In this document: positions 57,465-64,000 of the stretch, in pieces
Position numbering within the stretch: the stretch's first letter is position 1
Layout: each line of letters opens with the position of its first letter
DNA from: Solwaraspora sp. WMMA2065
Lineage (GTDB): Bacteria; Actinomycetota; Actinomycetes; Mycobacteriales; Micromonosporaceae
Assembly (NCBI RefSeq): GCF_030345075.1
Contig: NZ_CP128361.1
Location: 5,890,001-5,954,000, forward strand
Length of the DNA: 64,000 nucleotides
Direction: 5' to 3'
The notes under the pieces: model-generated
Seen by the model: only the letters and a program-made list of their open reading frames with translations
Databases searched by the model: none
What the model was told of the DNA's origin: nothing
Program-made: the position numbers and the translations under genes

Positions 57465-58443
57465 ACGAGTTGTTCCGAAGTCCCGTCAGTGGTCGTAGGC
57501 GATCAGGGACCGGGTGACGGGTGCGCCGGTCTTGTTGTTGTGCCAGATCGCGGCGGCCATCGCGAGGAGTCGCTGGGCCACCCGTACGGCGACGCCGACG
57601 AAGGTCCGCCCACCGTGTTCCTCAAGATCAAGCTGGCCCTTGAGGGTGTCGTTGACCGACTCGATCAGCTGCCGGACCTTCTTGAGCATCGGTTCGCCGT
57701 AGCGGGCCTTCTCCCGCTTGCGTGACGGGCGTAGCAGGGTGATGCCCTGGTCGGCGAGTTCCCGCTCGAGTGGTCCGGACGCGAAGCCCTTGTCGCTGAT
57801 CAACAGGATGCCGTCGTGTTCTGCGACGACACCGGCCTCGACCTCCAGCATCGCGGCGAGGACCTCCCGCTCGCCGATCTTCGGGTTCGCCAGGGCCCAC
57901 AGGATCGGCATCCCGGTCGGGGTGCAGACCAGGTACAGGCGCAGTCCCCAGAAGAACCGGGAGTGGGAGGCGCAGTAGCCGTATCCGGCCCAGCCGGCCA
58001 GGTCCGAACGTTGCACGGTGGGGCGGGACATGCCGCACGGCACCGGGGTGGAGTCGACGATCCAGTGGTTGTCGAACCAGAAGTCGCTGTCGCGGGCCAG
58101 GTTCCGGATCGTCTTCTTGATCAGCGGGAGGGCGGCGCGGAGCCGTTTGTTGTAGCCGGGCCGCTGCGGTAGGTAGGGGAACATGCCGGCCAGGTGGACC
58201 CGGGCGTAGCGGATCCAGTGGGCTTCGGAACGGGCGCCGAGCAGGACCTGTGCCACGGCCAGGCAGACCAGTTCGGAGTCGGTCAGCAGTGGTGGTCTGC
58301 CGCGCCACCGGGGCGTGCGGATGCTGTCGTCGATCTTCACGTACAGTGCGGTCAAGAGGGTGTCCAGGTCTTGCGTCACAACATGATCTTGGATGCCCTC
58401 TCCTCATGCCCGGACATCGACCCCTGACTTCGGAACTACTCGT
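57465..58443 (-). mobile_element. IS982-like insertion sequence with CTAG flanks
   Basis: Ends are inverted repeats: ACGAGTTGTTCCGAAGTC at the left and, reading inward from the right, ACGAGTAGTTCCGAAGTC (17 of 18 match). CTAG occurs on both sides (57461-57464 and 58444-58447), either as the target duplication or as part of the repeats. The element is 979 bp with one transposase gene and lies inside XRE-ImmA copy 2. Confidence 0.88.
57486..58379 (-). CDS. IS982-like DDE transposase
   Basis: This 297-residue transposase has the LLTDSELVCLAVAQ start and a FPYLPQRPGYNKRLR block typical of IS982-type proteins. DDE candidates lie in IVDSTPVPCG, LLISDKGFAS and RQLIESVNDTLKG. ATG at 58379 is used. 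The frame is intact. Assignment to IS982 rather than another IS5-like group is from motif memory. Confidence 0.8.
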   Translation of the reverse strand: MTQDLDTLLTALYVKIDDSIRTPRWRGRPPLLTDSELVCLAVAQVLLGARSEAHWIRYARVHLAGMFPYLPQRPGYNKRLRAALPLIKKTIRNLARDSDFWFDNHWIVDSTPVPCGMSRPTVQRSDLAGWAGYGYCASHSRFFWGLRLYLVCTPTGMPILWALANPKIGEREVLAAMLEVEAGVVAEHDGILLISDKGFASGPLERELADQGITLLRPSRKREKARYGEPMLKKVRQLIESVNDTLKGQLDLEEHGGRTFVGVAVRVAQRLLAMAAAIWHNNKTGAPVTRSLIAYDH

Positions 58444-58930
58444 CTAGTACGCGGCGGACGTCAGTGGCGGCTCCGGCCGGTCCGAGCGGGAAGCGTTGAT
58501 CGACGCCTTCGCGATCCACTTCCTGATGCCCGGGCCGTCAGTCAGGTCCCGCTGGGCCGAGCTGTCGGGCGAGTGGGACTACCCCCGTCAACGACTGTTC
58601 GTCCTGTCGGCCGAGTATCGGGTGAACTGGTCGGCGGTTGTTTCCCACGCGTACACCTTGGAACTGATATCCCGGGCCGAGCGCGACCTGTTGCAGGCGC
58701 AGCGGCCGACCGTCGGCGACTACATCGAGGTACGTGGCGCGCGGTTCGCGCAGGAGCTTCGGTCGCCGGCGCTCGCCCCGGCGTACGCGCAGGCGGCGAT
58801 GCGCGCCTACCGGCGGGGCGTGATCAGCGCCGACCGAGTCGTCGAGCTGCTGCACGGCACCGTGACCCTCGACGATCTGCCCACCCCCGCATCAGATGCC
58901 CATCGAAGCGCGGCTGACGGCCGACGTGCA

Positions 58931-58989
58931 TCGAGGTGACGCTCGGACACCTCACGGGGCAATTTTGACGTGCGTAGGCGTCACCTCGA
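58931..58989. repeat. Hairpin repeat element, copy B
   Basis: TCGAGGTGACGC (58931-58942) pairs perfectly with GCGTCACCTCGA (58978-58989). The central AATTTTGACGTGCGT matches copy A at 54887-54902. It starts within the last codons of XRE-ImmA copy 2. Confidence 0.65.
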
Positions 58990-59004
58990 CGGAGCATCCG
59001 AAGC

Positions 59005-59310
59005 GGCTGCTGGAGTTGTACGAGCTCCGGGCTGCGACCACAGCCGCCTGGAGGTGCCCGGCCTCGACTCCGCGAACGTTGAGCGGCGGGTGCACGCTCC
59101 GGACAAAGTTGGGCCTCGATCGTTTCCGGCTCCGCGGCCTCCGCCCAGGTCAGGCGCAGGTTTGCGGGCATCCACGCGGTCAGCCGGTTTCACCCTCAGG
59201 GATCAGGACCACCCGATCGGTCCAGGTTGTCCGGTACCCCTCGGACACCAGATGCCCGGCCAACGTACGACGCAAGGTCGAACTGCCCGAACGCCCCTGG
59301 TGCTGGCGGA
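59005..59310 (-). pseudogene. GIY-YIG nuclease relic
   Basis: On the minus strand, three frames in turn give blocks of an actinobacterial GIY-YIG nuclease C-terminus: RSGSSTLRRTLAGHLVSEGY and TDRVVLIPEGE, then NLRLTWAEAAEPETIEAQL, then PPLNVRGVEAGHLQAA. Each change of frame breaks the gene, and the catalytic N-terminal module is absent. It fills most of the gap between copy 2 and the HD gene. Confidence 0.55.
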
Positions 59311-59408
59311 CCGATCAGCGGGCTGCGCGCTACCGGCGGCACGTGGTCAGTTGATTGCGCCCTACGATTGTTCGCCGGGACCCAACAGCCGAGCGCCATG
59401 GAGCAGAT

Positions 59409-60002
59409 ATGCCGTTGACGCTGCGCCATGCCCTGGATGATCCGCCGCTGCGGCCGCTGCGGCCGCTGCCGGCTCCGGTCGGTGACCTTCTGCTCAGGCT
59501 CGACGCGCCGCTGCGGCTGGCCGCGCATCTGCGCGCCGTACACGACGTCGCCGCCCAGCTCACGGGCTGGCTGGCCGTCCACTACCCGGCCCTGGCCGTC
59601 GATCGCGACGCCGTACTCTTCGGCGCTGCCACCCACGACATCGGCAAGACCGTTCACGTGGCGGAGTTGTCCGGGCCGGGTTCGCGGCACGAGCCGGCCG
59701 GTCAACAGATCCTGCTCGACGCCGGCATCGGCCCGTACCTGGCGCGCTTCGCCGCGACGCACGCCAGTTGGCAGTCGCCCGGCATCGAGTGCGAAGACCT
59801 GCTCGTCAGCCTCGCCGACAAGATCTGGAAAGCCAAACGGGTCGTCGACCTCGAACAACTCGTCGTCGACCGTCTCGCTGCCGCCTCCGGGCAGGAACCC
59901 TGGCAGGCCTTCGTCAACCTCGACGATCACCTTGACGGCATCGCGGCGGACGCTGACCAGCGGCTCGCCTTCCAGAACAGCTACCCCATCACGGACGGCT
60001 GA
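59409..60002 (+). CDS. HD-domain phosphohydrolase-like protein
   Basis: This 197-residue protein has the HD metal-binding motif THDIGKTVH and later RHEPAGQQIL and SLADKIWKAKR, as in HD phosphohydrolases. It starts with a Pro/Leu-rich region. ATG at 59409 is chosen over an upstream in-frame codon because it begins the conserved part. The coaD-like gene begins six bases after its stop, which suggests an operon. Substrate is unknown. Confidence 0.78.
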   Translation: MPLTLRHALDDPPLRPLRPLPAPVGDLLLRLDAPLRLAAHLRAVHDVAAQLTGWLAVHYPALAVDRDAVLFGAATHDIGKTVHVAELSGPGSRHEPAGQQILLDAGIGPYLARFAATHASWQSPGIECEDLLVSLADKIWKAKRVVDLEQLVVDRLAAASGQEPWQAFVNLDDHLDGIAADADQRLAFQNSYPITDG

Positions 60003-60007
60003 CGTCG

Positions 60008-60517
60008 GTGCGCGGTTCGTTGGCGGTCTATCCCGGTACGTTCGACCCGTTCACCCCGGGGCACGGCGACCTGGTGGCCCGTGCCCGGGTGATGTTCGAC
60101 CGGATCATCGTGCTGCTGGCGGTGAACGCCGACAAGCAACCGACCGCCGAGGCCACGGCCAGGGCGGTACGCGTGCGCGACGCCCTCCCAGCGGACTGGG
60201 GCAACGTCGAGGTCGACGCGTGGGCCGGCCTGACCGCCACCTACTGCCTGCGCCGTGGTGCCACGGTCATCGTCCGTGGCGTGCGTACGGCTGCAGACGT
60301 CCACTACGAGCACCAGCTCGCCGCGATGAACGAGCGGCTCGGTGTCCGGACCGTCTGGTTGCCGACCCGTCCGCAGCTGGCCGCCATCTCGTCCACCGTC
60401 GCACGAGCACAGCATGCGGCGAAGTCGGCCCGTGCGTCGTACGACGCTGGGGGTCGGGTCAGTTCTCCACGAGGGTCCGCAGTGTCCGGCGAAGCTGACT
60501 TGTCGCACTCGGACTGA
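60008..60517 (+). CDS. CoaD-like nucleotidyltransferase
   Basis: This 169-residue HxGH-type nucleotidyltransferase resembles phosphopantetheine adenylyltransferase: YPGTFDPFTPGHGDL with TPGH, VRGVRTAADVHYEHQLAAMN, and AISSTVARA. CoaD makes dephospho-CoA. Parts of the usual pantetheine-binding region (the segment after residue 40) are shortened, so it may have another substrate. Whether a second, canonical coaD exists cannot be judged here. Its 3' end overlaps the marR gene by 59 bp. Confidence 0.72.
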   Translation: MRGSLAVYPGTFDPFTPGHGDLVARARVMFDRIIVLLAVNADKQPTAEATARAVRVRDALPADWGNVEVDAWAGLTATYCLRRGATVIVRGVRTAADVHYEHQLAAMNERLGVRTVWLPTRPQLAAISSTVARAQHAAKSARASYDAGGRVSSPRGSAVSGEADLSHSD

Positions 60518-60905
60518 TCCCGGCCAGGAACGCGCTCTCGGCCTTCCCGTACGCCACCTGTGCCGCGTCGTAGGTCTGCAACCCCTGTTCGGTGAGCTCA
60601 ACGACGTTCCTGCGCCGGTCCGTGGGGTCCGGTCGTCGCGTGATGATGCCCTTGCGCTCAAGTACATCCAGCAAGGCGACCATCGTGGTGCGGTCGATAC
60701 CGAGGGTCTGCGCCACCTGCAGCTGCGAGGTCGGTTCCCGGTGGGCCAGGACCCGGAGCGCTCCGAAGTCCTTGCTGTCGATCCCCAGTGGCTCGAGCGC
60801 TGCGTCGGTCAACGCGGTGAGCTTCAGGGCCGCGTGCTTGAGGAGGTACCCCAGGACCTCGTGCGGGTCAGCGGTGGCGCTCGGCTCGGTGGACACGGCT
60901 CCCAT
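60459..60905 (-). CDS. MarR family transcriptional regulator
   Basis: This 148-residue protein has a MarR winged helix (LQVAQTLGIDRTTMVALLDVLERKGIITRRPDPTDRR) and helical dimerisation ends. ATG at 60905 starts 62 bp from the divergent epimerase gene, and the interval holds a 14-bp-arm palindrome. It probably represses itself and the epimerase. Confidence 0.88.
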   Translation of the reverse strand: MGAVSTEPSATADPHEVLGYLLKHAALKLTALTDAALEPLGIDSKDFGALRVLAHREPTSQLQVAQTLGIDRTTMVALLDVLERKGIITRRPDPTDRRRNVVELTEQGLQTYDAAQVAYGKAESAFLAGISPSATSQLRRTLRTLVEN

Positions 60906-60915
60906 CTTAGGGCAT

Positions 60916-60948
60916 AGTCTGATCGTCAGTACCGCTGACGATCAGACT
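60916..60948. promoter_or_regulatory. Palindromic operator between marR and the epimerase
   Basis: AGTCTGATCGTCAG and CTGACGATCAGACT form a perfect inverted repeat with a TACCG spacer, between two divergent starts. Size and place fit a MarR binding site. Confidence 0.7.
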
Positions 60949-60966
60949 TACTGCGAAAGGCTTGTC

Positions 60967-61911
60967 ATGATCATCGTTACCGGAGGGGTCGGGTTCATCG
61001 GCTCCCACACCGTCCGCGCCCTCGCCGAGGCCGGCGAGGAGTGCGTCCTGCTCCAGCGCCGCACCCCCCAAATCCCCCCACACCTGGCGGACCTGCCCAT
61101 CCACGTCGTCCAGGCCGACGTCGCCGACCTCGACGCGCTGCTCGCCGTCGGCCGGCGGTACCCGATCACCGGAATCGTGCACCTCGCCCTCGCCCTGCCC
61201 TGGCCGGCGACCGACGTCGACCCGATCGGAGCGACGGGAGGAGCCCTGGAGGCGTTCCTCAACATCGTCCGCGTCGCGCAGACCTGGGGTGTGCGCCGCG
61301 TCGTCACCGCCAGCACCATCGGCGTCTACGGCTTCACCTCTGAAGGTGCGCTCACCGAGGACGTGCCGATCCCCTTGGGGCACGTCCACGCCATCCCGAC
61401 GTTCAAGAAGATCACCGAACTCCTCGCCGGCCACCTCTCAGACGTGACCGACGTGGACATCATCAACGCCCGCATCTGCGGCACCTGGGGTCCCGGCGGA
61501 CACCTGCCCGACCCGTTCTTCGCCGCGCCCTCCCTGGCTCATGCCGCAGCCCGGCGCAGCGAACCCGACCTGTCCGGACTCCTCGCACCGCCGCACGCCG
61601 AAGACGCTCTCGACCTGCTCTACGTCAAGGACACCGGTCGCGCACTCGCGCTGCTGCAGCTCGCCGAGAAGCTGACCAACTCCACGTACAACGTCGCCTC
61701 TGGTCGCGCCACAAGCAACGCCGACGTCGTCACCGCGATCGCCTCTGTCGAGCCCGGCTTCCAGTGCGAACTTGCCTCGGGCGGAGGCCGCCCGGTGAGC
61801 TGGCTCGACATCACCCGCCTGCGCGAGGACACCGGATTCAACCCCCAGTACGACACCGCCGCGGCTGCCGCTGACTACATCGCCTGGCTGCGCGCGGGAA
61901 ACCAGCGGTAG
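60967..61911 (+). CDS. NAD(P)-dependent epimerase/dehydratase (extended SDR)
   Basis: This 314-residue protein has the NAD-binding GGVGFIGSH, the acidic VVQADVADL, and TASTIGVYG. The YxxxK active-site motif of extended SDRs is not evident at its usual place: the helix reads IPTFKKITELLAG, with Phe in place of Tyr. It may be a reductase-like member or use other residues. ATG at 60967 follows GAAAGG. Likely controlled by the divergent MarR gene. Confidence 0.82.
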   Translation: MIIVTGGVGFIGSHTVRALAEAGEECVLLQRRTPQIPPHLADLPIHVVQADVADLDALLAVGRRYPITGIVHLALALPWPATDVDPIGATGGALEAFLNIVRVAQTWGVRRVVTASTIGVYGFTSEGALTEDVPIPLGHVHAIPTFKKITELLAGHLSDVTDVDIINARICGTWGPGGHLPDPFFAAPSLAHAAARRSEPDLSGLLAPPHAEDALDLLYVKDTGRALALLQLAEKLTNSTYNVASGRATSNADVVTAIASVEPGFQCELASGGGRPVSWLDITRLREDTGFNPQYDTAAAAADYIAWLRAGNQR

Positions 61912-61978
61912 CTCCCGGCCGACTGTGTGGGTGAGGGGGTGTGGTCCGGCCTGGCCGGGATGCCCGGCAGCGATGCTC

Positions 61979-63379
61979 CTACCTCATTCGGCCCCGGTAG
62001 CCGACAGGGCCCTCTCCGACCCGCTGGTGGGTCCCCAGGAAGGTGTCGTCACGGAAGGCGATCGTGCCGTTTCCGCCCCGGTTGTCGCGCCAGGCCAACC
62101 GGGTGAGCGGGCGACCACCCACCCCCACCGCGAGCAGGAGGTCGTGCGAGGGATACCAGCCACCACCCCAGCCTTCCTGGGCCACGTATCGCGAGGTATC
62201 CCTGGTGGCGGGACTACGTTCGATGAGCTGGCCCCGGAACTCCTTCGGTCGCTTGCCCGGCCGGCGACACCAGCCGTAGAAGGCGGCTTGCTGGGCCTCG
62301 AAGGTGACGGCGTACTCGGCGCCGGACTCGTCCGCCCAGGCCACGTGCTCGAGCAGGCAATGCTCGCCCCGGTCGATGAAGAGAGTGACCTCACCCCGGC
62401 TGGTGGCGTACCTCAGCACCGGATCTGCGATCAGCTGGCTTTCGAGCGCCGACCTGGCCTGGTCATGTGCGTGCATCGGGTCGATCGTCACCCGGTACAG
62501 CCACAGCATGCTCTTGGCATCGCCACCGCTTTCCACCCGCAGCGTATTGCGGCCGGCCAGCAGATCCTCGGCCGAGACGGCGAAGATCAGCCGCTGCGGC
62601 AGCCCGCCACCGTTCGGGATCCGCAGCCGGTCGGCCAGTGGCCTGCCGTTGAGGCGAACGGTCAGCGGGGCGTGTCCGGGCGAGCCGGAGAGCATCGACG
62701 CGAGCGCCACGACGGCGACGCATGCCTCGCCGACGACGCCCGGATCGGGCACGTCGAACTCCAGCTCGACCGAGCCGCATGCATTGATGGCCAGGTGACC
62801 GTCGGCGTTCCACGACCGGTCGATGCCGGTGATGGTCACGTTGCCGGTGCGCGCCGGGTCGGTGCCGAAGTCGGCGTAGGTGGGCTCCATCTGGACGCCG
62901 GTGCGGTCGTCGACATGTGCGGCAGGAGCCGGCTGCGGGTCCAGCAGCACCTCGTACGTCGCGACCGTGCGTTCGTTCTTGCCGTACCCGATGTTGGCCG
63001 CGCCGAAAGCGGGCCGCACCTTGCCGACGTGCAGCGCGCCGGGCGCGACCGCGGCACGGGCGACGTAGAGCGGTTCGCCGCTGTGCTCCCGGCCCACCGG
63101 CGTCGCGTCCGACGGCACTGCGCCGTCTGACCCGATGCCCCAGACGCCGCGATCCATCAGCACTTCGTACTCGTCGACGCTGACCTCCGCGCCGCCCCAG
63201 GCGATAAGGGCGGCACCAAGATCAGGACGGACCCGGCCCGGGTGCATACCCCCGTGCAGCTCGGCGCGGCACACCCAGAGCAGCGCGCCGTTCTCCTCGT
63301 AGCCGTGGGGTGCCGCGCCGGCCGGGATCTGTCCTGCGCTGGCGGTCTCCCAACGGTATCCGCTTTCGGACTCTTCCAT
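61979..63379 (-). CDS. Protein with two DM9 repeats and C-terminal beta domains
   Basis: This 466-residue protein starts with two DM9 repeats (about residues 8-74 and 80-146), with cores such as YEENGALLWVCRAELHGG and REHSGEPLYVARAAVAPG. DM9 modules occur in animal mannose-binding lectins. A beta-sandwich-like region (about 165-300) and a C-terminal domain rich in Trp and Gly (WGGGWYPSHDL) follow; I recognise neither. No signal peptide is seen. Probably carbohydrate-binding (inference). Confidence 0.65.
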   Translation of the reverse strand: MEESESGYRWETASAGQIPAGAAPHGYEENGALLWVCRAELHGGMHPGRVRPDLGAALIAWGGAEVSVDEYEVLMDRGVWGIGSDGAVPSDATPVGREHSGEPLYVARAAVAPGALHVGKVRPAFGAANIGYGKNERTVATYEVLLDPQPAPAAHVDDRTGVQMEPTYADFGTDPARTGNVTITGIDRSWNADGHLAINACGSVELEFDVPDPGVVGEACVAVVALASMLSGSPGHAPLTVRLNGRPLADRLRIPNGGGLPQRLIFAVSAEDLLAGRNTLRVESGGDAKSMLWLYRVTIDPMHAHDQARSALESQLIADPVLRYATSRGEVTLFIDRGEHCLLEHVAWADESGAEYAVTFEAQQAAFYGWCRRPGKRPKEFRGQLIERSPATRDTSRYVAQEGWGGGWYPSHDLLLAVGVGGRPLTRLAWRDNRGGNGTIAFRDDTFLGTHQRVGEGPVGYRGRMR

Positions 63380-63444
63380 CCATGAAGGATAGTTCAGCTC
63401 CTCGGGCCGACGGCCACCCTGGGTCGTCAGGACGCCGTCAGGGT

Positions 63445-64000
63445 CTACCTGTCCCGGGTGGCGTCCTGCTGTTCAAGCCAGGTCAGGATCGTCCGGGTCG
63501 TCTCTTCCGGCTTCTCCTGCTGGATCCAGTGCCCGCAGTCCAGGGTGACCACGTCCACATTGGGCACGAACTCCGCCAGCCTGGCGGACTTGGCGATCGT
63601 GTCCCGGTCGCCGTAGATCATGAGGGTGGGCTGTCGGATGATCGGGTCGACGTCCGCCAGCAGATGCCAGTTGCGGTCGAGGTTGCGGTACCAGTTGATG
63701 CTGCCGGTGAACCCGGTCGACTCGAACGCGGCGACGAAGACGGCCAGTTCGCTGTCGCTCATCACCGGCTCACCGAGTGGTGCTGCCGCCCTGGCCAGCT
63801 CGATGAACGCCATGCCCGGCCGAGGCTGCACCATGGGCAGGTTCTTCCGGTACAGGTTGCGCAGGAACTGGTAGGTGTTCTCGTCGAACACGGCGTCCGC
63901 GACACCCGGCTGCCGGTTGAAGTGGACGAAGTAGAAGTCGCCGCCGAGTACGGCTTCCATCAGCTCGATCCAGGGCGTCTCGCCGCGCTCCTGGTACGGC
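63445..64000 (-). CDS. Alpha/beta hydrolase (epoxide-hydrolase-like), 5' truncated
   Basis: The reading frame runs off the window end, so the N-terminal part with the nucleophile elbow is missing. The visible ~185 residues give the cap (WIELMEAVLGGDFYFVHFNRQPG) and the C-terminal core with PTLMIYGDRD (Asp) and LDCGHWIQQEKPEE (catalytic His). These fit epoxide hydrolase / haloalkane-dehalogenase-like hydrolases. Confidence 0.82.
   Translation of the reverse strand, partial: PYQERGETPWIELMEAVLGGDFYFVHFNRQPGVADAVFDENTYQFLRNLYRKNLPMVQPRPGMAFIELARAAAPLGEPVMSDSELAVFVAAFESTGFTGSINWYRNLDRNWHLLADVDPIIRQPTLMIYGDRDTIAKSARLAEFVPNVDVVTLDCGHWIQQEKPEETTRTILTWLEQQDATRDR

Larger units (their letters stand above)
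56829..58939 (+). pseudogene. XRE - ImmA/IrrE metallopeptidase, copy 2 (interrupted by an IS)
   Basis: This is a close paralogue of copy 1. The first part (56829 to 57464) encodes the XRE domain and the zinc motif HELGHHLLAD, then meets a stop in CTAG at the IS edge. The rest resumes after the IS at 58448 (SGRSEREALIDAFAIHFLM ... LLHGTVTLDDLPTP) to 58939. ATG 56829 is used, as in copy 1. Removing the IS and one CTAG leaves GAC-TAG-TAC where copy 1 has GAT-GAG-TAC, so a stop may have existed before the insertion. Confidence 0.85.

Overview
The window is chromosomal DNA from a high-GC actinobacterium, most probably a member of the Micromonosporaceae (Micromonospora and relatives). The evidence is very strong third-position G/C bias, many GTG starts, the run metG - tatD - rsmA - ispE - ABC-F - tRNA-Gln - glmU - prs - rplY - pth, and tandem DUF4383 genes. 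The genus is an inference; no rRNA gene is present.

Layout. From 1 to 31.8 kb the DNA is ordinary core chromosome: translation and cell-envelope housekeeping (metG, rsmA, ispE, glmU, prs, rplY, pth, trpS), sulfate activation (cysQ, cysD, cysN), galactokinase, a desaturase with its TetR regulator, and a complete maltodextrin unit (alpha-glucosidase, LacI regulator, malEFG, a second GH13 enzyme) whose two intergenic regions carry matching GCAAG/CTTGC operators.

From 31.8 to about 59.4 kb the DNA is an accessory, defence-type region. It opens with a 4.9-kb insertion flanked by a 523-bp direct repeat of the 3' end of the GH13 gene. The insertion carries a coupled pair (a small membrane protein plus a membrane protein with a HEPN-like RNxxxH motif and an array of near-identical TPR units) and a TcmP / DUF5131 three-Cys-motif pair. 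Next come a Gabija locus whose gajA is split by a -1 frameshift at a T5 run, a convergent NACHT-type NTPase, a complete IS66-family element with perfect 8-bp target duplications, and an aminotransferase / XRE-SUMF1 pair. A short stretch of core-looking genes (DivIVA-like, two small CxxC proteins, GPP34) follows. Then come an unfamiliar membrane P-loop protein and a cluster of decaying genes: two XRE-ImmA/IrrE paralogues (one frameshifted, one carrying an IS), a SUKH protein, a frameshifted zinc/repeat protein, HicAB, and a GIY-YIG nuclease relic.

From 59.4 kb to the end, intact chromosomal genes return: an HD protein, a CoaD-like nucleotidyltransferase, a MarR regulator divergent from an epimerase across a 14-bp-arm palindrome, a protein with two DM9 repeats, and the 5'-truncated end of an alpha/beta hydrolase.

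The least described parts are the HEPN-membrane-TPR pair with its expanding repeat array, the membrane P-loop protein at 51.1-52.5 kb, and a hairpin element present twice (54.86 and 58.93 kb) whose stem shows a compensatory base change. No integrase, CRISPR array or rRNA operon was seen.
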